34,831 bases of DNA from Defluviicoccus sp. (GTDB taxonomy: Bacteria > Pseudomonadota > Alphaproteobacteria > MPNO01): NCBI GenBank assembly GCA_028820505.1, contig JAPPIT010000161.1, positions 1-34,831 of the forward strand. The letters run 5' to 3'. A program made the position numbers and the translations under genes. A model generated the notes under the pieces. That model was not told the DNA's origin, made no database searches, and was given only the letters and a program-made list of their open reading frames with translations. Positions 24,417 through 32,749 of this stretch are shown in pieces (within the stretch, counting starts at the first letter, position 1; the number at the start of each line of letters is the position of its first letter).

Positions 24417-24980
24417 ATGGCACGGAGGCCCCGCTTCGCCGCCTTCGACGAGGCCGTCAGTCGCGGCCCCTACGACGAATACCCGATGCTTCCTGCGGGC
24501 GTGGACCCCCAAATCTGTCTCAGCCGCAACGACCGGCCTCAGCCCTTTTTCCTGATCTGCGAGCACGACACGGTTCTGGTCAACATGTCGGGCGAGGGCC
24601 GGGTGGAATTTCCCGAAGGACCCGTCAGATATCACCTGGTGGTCCCTGGCGACTTCGTCTACGTGCCCTCCGGTACGCCGCATCGGATCGTTCCGGAGGG
24701 CGAGTGCGTCCAGCTTCGCTACAAGGCCGAGCATCCGGGCCTCGAGGCAGTCGCCTGGTATTGCCAGGGTTGCGGTGCAGAGATCGCCCGCGAGGTCTGG
24801 GACACGGCGGTTGAGATCCCGCAGGAGGGCTATCTCCGCGCCTGCCGCGAATTCAACGCCGATGCCGAGCGTCGGAGCTGCGCCTCCTGCGGCGGGACCC
24901 ACGAGGAGGTCGACCTCTCCCCTTATGGCTGGGAGGCGGTGGCGGCCGAAATCCGCGAGGACATGGCCAAGAGCGCATGA
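24417..24980 (+). CDS. HAAO-like cupin with C-terminal CxxC...CxxC metal site (paralogue 2)
   Basis: The 187-residue protein has the size of bacterial 3-hydroxyanthranilate 3,4-dioxygenase. It has the cupin strands VLVNMSGEGRVEF and GDFVYVPSGTPHRI (His89 at the position of the last iron ligand), and the C-terminal pairs Cys116/Cys119 (WYCQGCGAEI) and Cys155/Cys158 (RRSCASCGGTH). The first iron-binding His and Glu are not present in the usual place, where ICEHDTVLV is seen. Either the metal site is altered or this is a non-catalytic partner. GGAGG precedes the ATG, and the stop overlaps the next start (ATGA). Confidence 0.9.
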   Translation: MARRPRFAAFDEAVSRGPYDEYPMLPAGVDPQICLSRNDRPQPFFLICEHDTVLVNMSGEGRVEFPEGPVRYHLVVPGDFVYVPSGTPHRIVPEGECVQLRYKAEHPGLEAVAWYCQGCGAEIAREVWDTAVEIPQEGYLRACREFNADAERRSCASCGGTHEEVDLSPYGWEAVAAEIREDMAKSA

Positions 24981-26119
24981 ACGCCCCCGCGGAGACGGGC
25001 GAGCTCGTTTCGATAGACCTGCGGCCGAGCAACACGCCGCCCGTCGGTCAGGGGATCGCCGATCGAGTGCGCCCCCGCATCGTCGGGAAGATCGCCGATG
25101 TAGGGTGCGCCAAGGACATTGCGTTCCTCGTCATGCACCCGGCGGTGAGCTTCCTGCACCACTACGTCCAAGCGCCGCTGGCCGAACGCGGGCGCGCCGT
25201 GCTCACGCTTACCAGCCGCCACCTATACAACGACAGCGCGCTCTTGATGGAACGCCTGATCCAGGATGTCGGAGGGGGCGTGCGCTGGCTGCGCGAGCGC
25301 GGTTACGGGCGGGTCGTCCTGGTGGGCAACTCGGGGGGCGGACCGGTCATGTCGCTTTATCAGGCGCAGGCCGAGACTCTCACCATCGACTCCACTCCTG
25401 ACGGACGACCCTTCGATATCGTACCCGAAGACCTCCCGCCCGCCGACGCGGTGGTCCTCCTGAGCGCCCATCCCGGGCGCCATCAGCAGTTCCGCTCCGC
25501 GCTCGATCCTTCCGTGATCGACGAGGCGGACCCGCTTTCAGCCGATCCCGCGCTCGACATGTACAACCCCGACAACGGGCCGCCCTACGACCGTGACTGG
25601 CTTGCGCGCTACGAGACGGCGCAGGCCGCGCGCTACAATGCGATCACCAAGTTCGTGCTGGCGCGGCTGCGACAACTGGACAGCGATCCCCGCGCCGACG
25701 ACCAGGGCTTCGTCATCCACCGCACCTACGCAAAGCCCGCCACGCTCGACCGCTCGATCGATCCCAACGACCGGCCTGCGGGCGACGCCACGATCTTCGG
25801 CAAGGCGCGGGCGGTGAACTACTCCGCCGGCGTGTTCGGCCGCTTCACCACGCTCAGGTCCTATCTCAGCCAGTGGAGCCCGCTCAGCATCGCCGACGGC
25901 CCAGCGCGTCTGGCGGAAACCTCGGTACCGGTGCTGAACGTCGAATACTCGGCCGACGAGGGCTGTTTCCCGTCGGAGACCGGCCGGTACACGGAGGCGG
26001 TGGGCTCGCGCTGCGAGACCTATCTGCTGAAGGGCGCTATGCACTTCCCCTTCACCCAGCCCGACGGCGACCGGCTTATCGGCGAACTCGCCGACGTGCT
26101 GGCCGACTGGAGCGCCTGA
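24977..26119 (+). CDS. Alpha/beta hydrolase, paralogue A
   Basis: The 380-residue protein has a nucleophile elbow GNSGGG (Ser119) after the strand GRVVLVGNSG, and LKGAMHFPF near the end as the likely catalytic histidine region. A long insert between them (LDMYNPDNGPPYDRDWLARY, then FVIHRTYAKPATLDRSIDPND) would form a lid. It is closely similar over its full length to the protein at 26773-27921. Substrate is unknown; it could cleave a ring-opened product, an ester or a C-C bond. Its ATG overlaps the previous stop. It ends the plus arm, seven bases from the converging DUF1989 gene. Confidence 0.9.
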   Translation: MNAPAETGELVSIDLRPSNTPPVGQGIADRVRPRIVGKIADVGCAKDIAFLVMHPAVSFLHHYVQAPLAERGRAVLTLTSRHLYNDSALLMERLIQDVGGGVRWLRERGYGRVVLVGNSGGGPVMSLYQAQAETLTIDSTPDGRPFDIVPEDLPPADAVVLLSAHPGRHQQFRSALDPSVIDEADPLSADPALDMYNPDNGPPYDRDWLARYETAQAARYNAITKFVLARLRQLDSDPRADDQGFVIHRTYAKPATLDRSIDPNDRPAGDATIFGKARAVNYSAGVFGRFTTLRSYLSQWSPLSIADGPARLAETSVPVLNVEYSADEGCFPSETGRYTEAVGSRCETYLLKGAMHFPFTQPDGDRLIGELADVLADWSA

Positions 26120-26126
26120 ACCGCTC

Positions 26127-26753
26127 CTATTCGTAAACCTGAACGCGGAGCGCCCGTCCCATTGAGGGGCAGGCGCTGAGGGCGCACAGCGTGTCCATGC
26201 GGGCAACGAAGTCGATGTAGTCGCCGGGCTGGCTGCGCCCTTCCACGAGCGTGAACGTCCCATTTTCGACATCGTAGTCGACGGTCTGGAAGAGGTTGAT
26301 CGGGTCTGGAATTTCGTGCGGCTCGATCAGCCAGTCTCCAAGTGCCCGCTGCAGCACCTCGTAACAGCCGAAGGTCGGCATTCCGAGCGGTCCGCCGAGC
26401 GTCAACTCGTCCTCCGCGAAGCCGCGATAGTCGTCGCTCCTGAAGTTCTCGTACACCCAGGCCGAGCACATCCCGTATTGCAGGTCGTGGATGCCGTACG
26501 TGTCCTCGACGATGGTCAGCATTGGGCTGTTTTCGCGGGAGTAGAGATGGTCGCCCTCGGAGAGCAGGAACTTGCCATGATTCGTCCGGGTGCGGGCTTG
26601 GCTGAACCGTTCGGTGAGATCGTTGGCGTTGAAACAGACGAAATCGCCAATGGCGCCGCCCTCAACGTCGATGACCCGGACATGCTGCCCCTTCCTTACG
26701 ACCCAAGCGCCGCCTTCTCGGCCCGGAAGGGTGAGGTCTTCGAGGATGTTCAT
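26127..26753 (-). CDS. DUF1989 (urea carboxylase-associated) family protein
   Basis: The 208-residue protein matches the DUF1989 family found beside urea carboxylase and allophanate hydrolase. Recognisable blocks are RKGQHVRVIDVEGGAIGDF, ERFSQARTRTNHGKFLLSEG and the GIHDLQYGMCS motif, and RSQPGDYIDFVARMDTLCA near the end. The biochemical role of the family is poorly defined; links are to urea, guanidine and related nitrogen metabolism. It is the last gene of the minus arm, 19 bases after the hydrolase. Its presence is the main hint that the substrate of this cluster contains nitrogen. No urea carboxylase lies in the window. Confidence 0.93.
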   Translation of the reverse strand: MNILEDLTLPGREGGAWVVRKGQHVRVIDVEGGAIGDFVCFNANDLTERFSQARTRTNHGKFLLSEGDHLYSRENSPMLTIVEDTYGIHDLQYGMCSAWVYENFRSDDYRGFAEDELTLGGPLGMPTFGCYEVLQRALGDWLIEPHEIPDPINLFQTVDYDVENGTFTLVEGRSQPGDYIDFVARMDTLCALSACPSMGRALRVQVYE

Positions 26754-26772
26754 CGTTCGCCTCCGGCCCGGA

Positions 26773-27921
26773 TCAGCGCCGGTCGCCCCACTCGGCGATC
26801 GTGTCGGCGAGCTCGGAAATCAGCGCCGGTCCGTTTTCCTGCTTGTAGGGGAAGTGCCGCGCGCCGACGAGCGTGTAGTCATCGCAGCGTCCTTCCGCAG
26901 CATCGGAATATTCCTGCGACAGGCTGGGGTAGGTGCCTTCGTCGGCCGAGAACCGGATGTTGATCACCGGCACCGAGGTTTCGGCGAGGCGCGCCGGTCC
27001 GTCGGCGGCGCGGCCGAGCAGGCTCCACTGGCTGAGATAGGACCGGAGCGTCGTGAATCGTCCGAGGACCGTGGCCGCGTAGTTGGTCGCCCTGGCCCCG
27101 CCCCAAATCGAGGTGGCGACGGGCCGGTCGTTGGGGTCGATGGTCGGATCGAGAATCTGCGGCCGCGCGTAGGTGCGGTGAATCAGGAACGGCTCGTCGA
27201 CGAGTCCCGCTTCGTCCGGCATCTTGTCGATCTCGCGCAGCCGGCCAAGCGCCCAGTCGGTGATCCGCCTGTGCCTGGCCGATTGCGCCGCGGCATACCG
27301 CTTGAGCCAATCGCGGTCATAGGGTGGGCCGTTGGCCGGGTTGAACATGTCGAGGTCGGGATCGGTTCGGGTCAGCTCGCGCTCGTCGAGCATCGAGGGG
27401 TCGAGGGACATGCCGAAATGCCGCCCCCTGCCGATGTGGCAGGAAGCCAGCACGATCGCGTCGACCGGCGGCAGGTCCTCGGGGTAGAGGTCGATGGCGA
27501 GCCCGTCGGGCGTCGTGTCGATCGTCATCCTTTCCGCCTGCGCCTGGTAGAGCGTACCGACGGAGCCGCCGCCCGAATTTCCGATATAGACGATCCGCTC
27601 GTAGCCCCTCTCGCGCAGGAACTTCACACCCGCGCCGATATCCTGGATGACGCGCTCGACCACCAGCGTCGAATCGTTGTTCACGTAACGCGTATTGAGG
27701 CCGAGGATCGCCCGCCCCCGCGCCTGCATCGGCTCGATAAGGTAGTGGTGCATGAAATTGACGGCGGGATGGAGCACGAGGTAGGCGACGTCCTTGCCGC
27801 AGCCTTCCTCCGCCAGCCGGCCGTAGATCCGCGGTCTCACCAGGTCCTGGACCCCCTGGCGAGGGCTCCTGTCTCCCAGCTCCGCAGGCCGGACGTCGAT
27901 GGAGACGATCCGTTCGCTCAT
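26773..27921 (-). CDS. Alpha/beta hydrolase, paralogue B
   Basis: The 382-residue protein shares extended blocks with paralogue A: VRPRI.G, HPAV.F.HHY, QD.G.GV, GNSGGG (Ser116), PEDLPP.DA, NGPPYDRDWL and IDPNDRP. ATG 27921 follows a GAGGAG site, and longer starts intrude on the permease. The likely catalytic histidine lies in LVGARHFPY. Differences cluster in the region following the nucleophile (IGRGRHFGMS against PGRHQQFRSA), so the two may act on different intermediates. It lies 11 bases after the ABC permease. Confidence 0.9.
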   Translation of the reverse strand: MSERIVSIDVRPAELGDRSPRQGVQDLVRPRIYGRLAEEGCGKDVAYLVLHPAVNFMHHYLIEPMQARGRAILGLNTRYVNNDSTLVVERVIQDIGAGVKFLRERGYERIVYIGNSGGGSVGTLYQAQAERMTIDTTPDGLAIDLYPEDLPPVDAIVLASCHIGRGRHFGMSLDPSMLDERELTRTDPDLDMFNPANGPPYDRDWLKRYAAAQSARHRRITDWALGRLREIDKMPDEAGLVDEPFLIHRTYARPQILDPTIDPNDRPVATSIWGGARATNYAATVLGRFTTLRSYLSQWSLLGRAADGPARLAETSVPVINIRFSADEGTYPSLSQEYSDAAEGRCDDYTLVGARHFPYKQENGPALISELADTIAEWGDRR

Positions 27922-27932
27922 GACAGCTCTCC

Positions 27933-28736
27933 TCAGGCCCAGCGCATAGTCCAACGTTCGAAATAATCCATGCCTCGGACGATCAGCAGCGCGTAGCAGG
28001 AGGTGTAGAGCACCCAGGCCCACATCTCCGCGATCTGATAGCTCTGCGCGGTGACCGCGATCTGCTGTCCGAGCCCGGCCGAGGCGGCGAGGAATTCGGC
28101 GACGACGATCATGATGATCCCGAGCGTCACCCCGATGCGGAACCCCGCGATCAGGTAGGGCAGCGCTGCCGGCAGCACCACCGCAGTGAACAGCCGGTTG
28201 TGCGAGTAGCCGAACACCCGTCCCACGTCGATGAGAAGCCTGGGCGTCTGCTTGGCGCCGATATAGGCGTTGAACAGAACGGGAAAGACCACGCCGAGGA
28301 AGACGATGATGGTGCGGGAGAGATCGCCGATCCCGAAAATCAAGATGATGACAGGGAACAGCGCGATCCGGGGCATCGCGGAAAAGAAGACCACGTAGGG
28401 ATCGACCACGTCGCCGAAGCGCCGCCACCAGCCCATGGCGAGCCCCACGGTCGCCCCGAAGGCGATCGCCGCCACCACCCCAGCCACGTAGGCGTAGCCC
28501 GTCCGCAGCGTATGGAACAGGAGATTCCCGTCGATCAGCATCTCCCAGGCCTTGACCGAGATCGCGCTGGGCGTGCTGAAAAAGAACGTGTCGAGCACCC
28601 CGGTCCTCCCGCCCGCTTCCCAGCCGGCGAGGATGGCCACGAGAATGAGCAGCGAGAGAGTCCCGGGACTCCTTGCGAAGGCACGCAGCCGGGCGGGTTC
28701 GCTGGTTTCTAGGCGGTCGCCTGGAGGAGTTCCCAA
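27933..28736 (-). CDS. ABC transporter permease, NitT/TauT (SsuC) type
   Basis: About 267 residues with six hydrophobic segments and the family EAA-type loop (DVGRVFGYSHNRLFTAVVLPAALPYLIAGFRIG). The ending (YQIAEMWAWVLYTSCYALL) is standard for SsuC/TauC relatives. No ATG or GTG fits the expected start. A TTG at 28736 preceded by AGAGGG is the best candidate and overlaps the ATPase gene by 28 bases; a shorter non-ATG start is possible. It forms the membrane channel of an importer with the ATPase and binding protein encoded upstream. Confidence 0.88.
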   Translation of the reverse strand: MGTPPGDRLETSEPARLRAFARSPGTLSLLILVAILAGWEAGGRTGVLDTFFFSTPSAISVKAWEMLIDGNLLFHTLRTGYAYVAGVVAAIAFGATVGLAMGWWRRFGDVVDPYVVFFSAMPRIALFPVIILIFGIGDLSRTIIVFLGVVFPVLFNAYIGAKQTPRLLIDVGRVFGYSHNRLFTAVVLPAALPYLIAGFRIGVTLGIIMIVVAEFLAASAGLGQQIAVTAQSYQIAEMWAWVLYTSCYALLIVRGMDYFERWTMRWA

Positions 28737-29473
28737 AGCATCGCCCTCTGTTCCTGGAACCCGGTCGACACCCTGACCGAGTGCTCGCGCGGCTTGGGAA
28801 TTGCCACCTCGACCTCCTCGATCACGCGTGCCGGGCGCGACGAGAACACGATGACCCGGTCCCCGAGGAACAGCGCCTCCTCGATGTCGTGGGTCACCAG
28901 AAGCACGGTCACCTTCTGCTGGGTCACGATGTGGAGGAGGTCGGTCTGCATGGTCTGGCGGGTCATGGCGTCGACCGACGCGAACGGCTCGTCGCACAGC
29001 AGGAGCCGCGGTTCGACCGCGAGCGCCCGGGCGATCCCCACCCTCTGCTGCATGCCGCCGGAAAGGGCCTTCGGATGGAAGTCCTCGAACCCCTGCAGCC
29101 CGACGCGCCCGATGACGTCGTTGGCGCGGTCGCGCTGCTCGTCCTTCGGGAGACCGCTCGTCGCCAGGCCGAACAGGACGTTCTCCAGCACGCTGAGCCA
29201 TGGCATCAGCCCGAACTGCTGAAAGATCAACGAACGTTCCGGCGTCGGACCGTCGATTTCCCGTCCGTCGAGCTTGAGCGCCCCGCTGTCCGGCTCTTCC
29301 AGCCCGGCAACGAGCCTGAGGAAGGTGGTCTTGCCAGACCCGCTGGCGCCGACGATGGAGACCACCTCGCCCCGCGCCTGGGACATATCGATCCCGTCGA
29401 GCACCGGAAGCCGGCCCTGCGCCGTCGGGAAGGACTTGGTGACCCCGATCACCTCGAGGCTCGGTTCCTCCAT
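28709..29473 (-). CDS. ABC transporter ATP-binding protein, NitT/TauT (SsuB) type
   Basis: The 254-residue ATPase has Walker A GASGSGKTT, Q-loop IFQQFGLMPW, signature LSGGMQQRVGIARAL, Walker B LLLCDEPFASVDA and the VTHDIEEAL switch region. The length and the QQFGLMPW sequence are typical of SsuB/TauB proteins, which serve nitrate, taurine, sulfonate and similar small-anion importers. The ATG lies 20 bases after the binding-protein stop. It overlaps the permease gene. Confidence 0.95.
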   Translation of the reverse strand: MEEPSLEVIGVTKSFPTAQGRLPVLDGIDMSQARGEVVSIVGASGSGKTTFLRLVAGLEEPDSGALKLDGREIDGPTPERSLIFQQFGLMPWLSVLENVLFGLATSGLPKDEQRDRANDVIGRVGLQGFEDFHPKALSGGMQQRVGIARALAVEPRLLLCDEPFASVDAMTRQTMQTDLLHIVTQQKVTVLLVTHDIEEALFLGDRVIVFSSRPARVIEEVEVAIPKPREHSVRVSTGFQEQRAMLWELLQATA

Positions 29474-29493
29474 ACCCGTGGCGCCGCCGCAGC

Positions 29494-30519
29494 TCAGAAG
29501 GAGATCTTCAGTTCCTTCAGCACCTCGGCGATCGGCTCCAGCGCGCTCGCCTGGCGCACGTCGATCGAGCCCTTGGGCCGCCGCAGCGCGATTTCCGACA
29601 TCGCGGCATCGAACGAGTAGTCGCCCTTCGACGGGTCGAGGCGAAGCATCCATGAATTGCGGTGCATCTCCCAGACCTCCTTCGCCGTCGCCTCGGATTG
29701 GGCGTAAGGCTTCGCGGTCAGCACCGAGACGGCGAAATCGCGGTCCTCGCGCAGGCGGACGGTCGCCCTGGCCAGCGCGCGCAGGAAGGCGCGCACGGTG
29801 TCGGGATGCTGTTTCAGCATCTTGAGCGAGGTCCCCCAGCCGAGGTTCTGGGCCTCGTTGATCGGCAGCCCCTGTTCCTTGCGCCAGTCGTTGTAGTCGA
29901 GGATCTGGACGAGGCCGGATTTCCGCGCCTTGCCGATCCAGTTGCTGGAAATGTTGGCGATGTCGGCGTTCCCGCTCATCAGCGAGCCGAAGCCGTTGAA
30001 GGACTCGAATCGCTCGACATCCGTGATCTTGAGGCCGGCGGTCGCCAGCATCTGTTTCCAGACATTGTCGAGCGTTTCGCCTGCCCGCACGGTCTGGATC
30101 GTCTTGCCGCGCACGTCCTTGAGCGACTTGATGCCACTCGCCTTCTTGACCCAGAAGGCGTAGGGATAGCGGCTTGAGACCAGCGCGATCGCGCGCACCG
30201 GCGCCTTGCCGCCGAGCGAGGCGCGGATGAAGCTGCCGCCGCCCAGCGCGAACTGCGCCGCGTCCGCCGCGAGCGACTGTACCGGCTCGGTCCAGGAGCG
30301 GAACCCGACGATCTCCACCGCGAGACCCTCGCGCTTGAACTCGCCGGCCCTGACTGCGCCCTCCAGCGCCGCGCGCTGGACCAGCACGGTGAACGGCATC
30401 GCGACCTTGACCTTGGCAAGCGACAGTTTGGCTTGGGCGGCTTGCGCTCCGGCGGCAACCGCGACGGAGCCTGCCGCGACGAGAACGGCCGCCAAATGCT
30501 TGGTCTTCAGCAGTCTCAT
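29494..30519 (-). CDS. ABC transporter substrate-binding protein, NitT/TauT (SsuA) type
   Basis: The 341-residue protein has a signal peptide (MRLLKTKHLAAVLVAAGSVA, cleavage near AQA-A at residue 28) and the two-lobed fold of SsuA/ThiY relatives: FKREGLAVEIVGFRS, DAAQFALGGGSFI, SLKDVRGKTIQTV and the lobe-two NADIANISSNWIGK. The ATG at 30519 has GGGAGAAAG upstream. The family binds small sulfonates, aromatics, pyrimidine precursors or cyanate-like anions. It follows the third HAAO-like gene, placing import in the same transcript as the oxygenases. Confidence 0.94.
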   Translation of the reverse strand: MRLLKTKHLAAVLVAAGSVAVAAGAQAAQAKLSLAKVKVAMPFTVLVQRAALEGAVRAGEFKREGLAVEIVGFRSWTEPVQSLAADAAQFALGGGSFIRASLGGKAPVRAIALVSSRYPYAFWVKKASGIKSLKDVRGKTIQTVRAGETLDNVWKQMLATAGLKITDVERFESFNGFGSLMSGNADIANISSNWIGKARKSGLVQILDYNDWRKEQGLPINEAQNLGWGTSLKMLKQHPDTVRAFLRALARATVRLREDRDFAVSVLTAKPYAQSEATAKEVWEMHRNSWMLRLDPSKGDYSFDAAMSEIALRRPKGSIDVRQASALEPIAEVLKELKISF

Positions 30520-30560
30520 GTCTTTCTCCCTGTCCTCGTGAATTCGGCGTCCCGGGCGGC

Positions 30561-31214
30561 CTACCACAGCTCGCGGGCGGCGCGCTCTTCCGACGTATCG
30601 TTCCACGGAAAGATCGAATAGGCGACCGGATGGACCGCGCCGCAGGACGAGCAGGTCCGCACCTTCTCGTCGCCGTTGAATACCGCGAATCCGTCTTCCT
30701 GGACGGCGTAGTAGCCGCCGAGCCCGACCTTTGCGGTCTCGACCTCCACCATGTAGAGCGGATCAAGACATTCGAGGCAGAACCAGGCGAAGCGGTCGAT
30801 TCGCCCGCGCTCGGGATACCCCTCGATCAGAACCGTCAGCCGGCGGTCGTCGCCTAGCTTGAGGTTCATGACCATTTCCTGCTGGTCGTTGATGTGCCAG
30901 AAGCCGTAGACGTGCTCGGCGTGGTGAGGCACCAGCGGCGGTGTGAATTGAACGTCTTGGCGCGGTTCGGAGACGATCTTGCCGTTCATGATCTTGAGGG
31001 ACCGGCCCGGCTTGAACCCCTTTCCGTCGGGCCGGGGCTCGGCATAGCGAAGCCCGATCAGCATGTCGCCGCAGGGGTAGAAGCTCCGGTATCGGAGCTT
31101 CGATTCCTCGCTCATCAGGTCCATAGTCAGCAGCGCCGCCTCTTTGCCGACGAGGTCCTTCATCAAGCTGAAGGATTCCGGCGCAAGGGTCGATGAAGAG
31201 GTGCCGTCTGTCAT
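30561..31214 (-). CDS. HAAO-like cupin with C-terminal CxxC...CxxC metal site (paralogue 3)
   Basis: The 217-residue protein carries a cupin strand VYGFWHINDQQEMVMNLKLG with His107 and Glu113 in the H-x-N-x3-E arrangement shared with paralogue 1. The C-terminal pairs are Cys146/Cys149 (WFCLECLDPLYMVEVE) and Cys188/Cys191 (RTCSSCGAVHP). The spacing and RTC..CG.VHP ending closely match the metal site of bacterial 3-hydroxyanthranilate dioxygenase. About 90 N-terminal residues precede the barrel core, more than in that enzyme. GGAGGG precedes the ATG, which overlaps the ferredoxin stop (ATGA). This coupling suggests the two proteins act together or in adjacent steps. Confidence 0.9.
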   Translation of the reverse strand: MTDGTSSSTLAPESFSLMKDLVGKEAALLTMDLMSEESKLRYRSFYPCGDMLIGLRYAEPRPDGKGFKPGRSLKIMNGKIVSEPRQDVQFTPPLVPHHAEHVYGFWHINDQQEMVMNLKLGDDRRLTVLIEGYPERGRIDRFAWFCLECLDPLYMVEVETAKVGLGGYYAVQEDGFAVFNGDEKVRTCSSCGAVHPVAYSIFPWNDTSEERAARELW

Positions 31215-31567
31215 GCTTCCCTCCTGCTCCTTTCCGAGACCGCCGTTTCGTAGGCCGCGAGCACCGCATCGCGGTCATAGCCTTCTTCGGCGCAGGATAT
31301 TACCGCGACCGGCTCGACGACGCGCGCCTGGCAGGCGAGGCGGAAGGACGGGTGATAGCCCCACCCCTCGATGAAATAGCGTTCGATCTCGTTCGGTTCG
31401 TCCAGCATGCCCTCGACGACCAGCATGCAGCACGTCCCGCACAGCGCCTCGCCGCCGCAATACCAGCGCCAGGGAAGCCCGGCCTCGCGCGCTCCCGTCA
31501 AGAGCGCCCGGCCCTGTTTGACCTCGAAAGTCCTGTTGGCGCGGTTGACGACAGTGACGCTCGGCAT
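31211..31567 (-). CDS. [2Fe-2S] ferredoxin
   Basis: The 118-residue protein has plant-type cluster ligands Cys37-x5-Cys43-x2-Cys46, with Cys79 in RLACQA; Cys47 is an extra cysteine. The segment after the last ligand (VEPVAVISCAEEGYDRDAVL) is longer than in minimal ferredoxins. It transfers single electrons in the cytoplasm. It lies 30 bases after the flavin monooxygenase gene and overlaps the third HAAO-like gene. No ferredoxin reductase is present in the cluster, so a reductase elsewhere must be used. Confidence 0.94.
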   Translation of the reverse strand: MPSVTVVNRANRTFEVKQGRALLTGAREAGLPWRWYCGGEALCGTCCMLVVEGMLDEPNEIERYFIEGWGYHPSFRLACQARVVEPVAVISCAEEGYDRDAVLAAYETAVSERSRREA

Positions 31568-31597
31568 CGTTTCGCTCCCGCAAACTCCGGGTCCCGG

Positions 31598-32749
31598 CTA
31601 TTCGGCGGCGACGGTTTCGGTCGTCCTGCCGAGATGCTTGACCTCCGGGAACACGTGCTCGCCGAGAAGTTTCATGCTCCGAAGGACGAAATCGTCCGAC
31701 ATATTGCCGACTTTCACGATCAGATTCATGTGCCCGTGGTTCAGCGCGGCGTGCATGCGCTCGATCTGGTCGACCACCATGTCGGGCGTGCCGCAGAGAA
31801 CCTGCCCGTTCTCGATTCGCTGCTCGACCGGGGTTGCCTTCATCGTCTGGTCCTTGTCGACCGGGCGGACGAGGGTGTCGTCGGCGTTGAAGCGAGTCTT
31901 CTGAAGGACGAGGAGCTGGGCTCGGTTTATGCCGCCCTGGAGGACGTCGAAGAAATACTGCGTGCCGTCGTGCAGCTCGCGCTTCGCTTCCTCGAAGGTC
32001 TCGGCGACCGCCGTCGGCACGCCGACCATGAACCGGTCCGGGCCGGGCTCCCAGCCGTCCTCGCGGGCCTTCTGCTTGTAGATGTCGATCAACTGCAGCG
32101 CCTGGTCGAAATTGAGCACGCGGAGGATGCCCATGATCGCCCGGTGCTCGGCGGCGAAGCGGGCCGATGTCGGGCTGCCGCCCGACATCAGGATCGGCGG
32201 GTGCGGTTCCTGGACGGGTTTGGGCCAGATCGAGACCGCGCGGAACCGGTAATGCTCGCCCTCCCAGCCGAACGGCTCCGGCTCGGTCCACGCCTTGAGG
32301 ATCAGCTGCACGGCCTCGCGCATGCGGCTCCAGGACTCGTCGGGCGCGACGTTGTAGGCGACGTATTCGTGCGGGATGCCGCGCATGAAGCCCGCCATCA
32401 GCCGGCCGCCGCTCATCACGTCGATCATCGCGTATTCTTCCGCGACCCGGATCGGGTTGGTCAGCGGCACGATATTGCCGCTGAGTTGAATTTCGGCCGT
32501 GGTCGTGCGCTCGGTCACCGAGGCCGCGATCAGGTTGGGGTTCGGCATCATGCCGAACGGGCTCATATGGTGCTCGTTGCAGCCGATCGCGTCGAAGCCG
32601 CACTCTTCGGCGTGCACCTTGGCGTGGATATAGGTGCGGAACATTTCGATCGCACGCGCGGACTCGAACCGGCTGTTCGAGATCGGCCATCCCAGTCCGG
32701 GCTCGTCGATATCGGTGTAGGGCATGTGGTGGGTCTGCGAGAATCTCAT
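31598..32749 (-). CDS. Luciferase-like (LLM class) flavin-dependent monooxygenase
   Basis: The 383-residue protein is a bacterial-luciferase-fold enzyme: FDAIGCNEHH (58-61), LSGNIVPLTNPIRVAEEYAMIDVMSGGRLMAGFMRG and the HPPILMSGGSPTSARFAAEH segment are standard. Such enzymes use reduced FMN and oxygen to hydroxylate or cleave carbon-heteroatom bonds. The ATG overlaps the preceding hydrolase stop (ATGA). It lies directly before the ferredoxin gene, and no flavin reductase is encoded nearby. Its position early in the minus arm suggests an initial oxygenation of the imported compound. Confidence 0.95.
   Translation of the reverse strand: MRFSQTHHMPYTDIDEPGLGWPISNSRFESARAIEMFRTYIHAKVHAEECGFDAIGCNEHHMSPFGMMPNPNLIAASVTERTTTAEIQLSGNIVPLTNPIRVAEEYAMIDVMSGGRLMAGFMRGIPHEYVAYNVAPDESWSRMREAVQLILKAWTEPEPFGWEGEHYRFRAVSIWPKPVQEPHPPILMSGGSPTSARFAAEHRAIMGILRVLNFDQALQLIDIYKQKAREDGWEPGPDRFMVGVPTAVAETFEEAKRELHDGTQYFFDVLQGGINRAQLLVLQKTRFNADDTLVRPVDKDQTMKATPVEQRIENGQVLCGTPDMVVDQIERMHAALNHGHMNLIVKVGNMSDDFVLRSMKLLGEHVFPEVKHLGRTTETVAAE

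Noticed and set aside
24417-24980. Naming paralogue 2 as nbaC (3-hydroxyanthranilate 3,4-dioxygenase)
   Set aside because: The first iron-binding His and Glu are not seen, and no kynurenine-pathway genes lie nearby.
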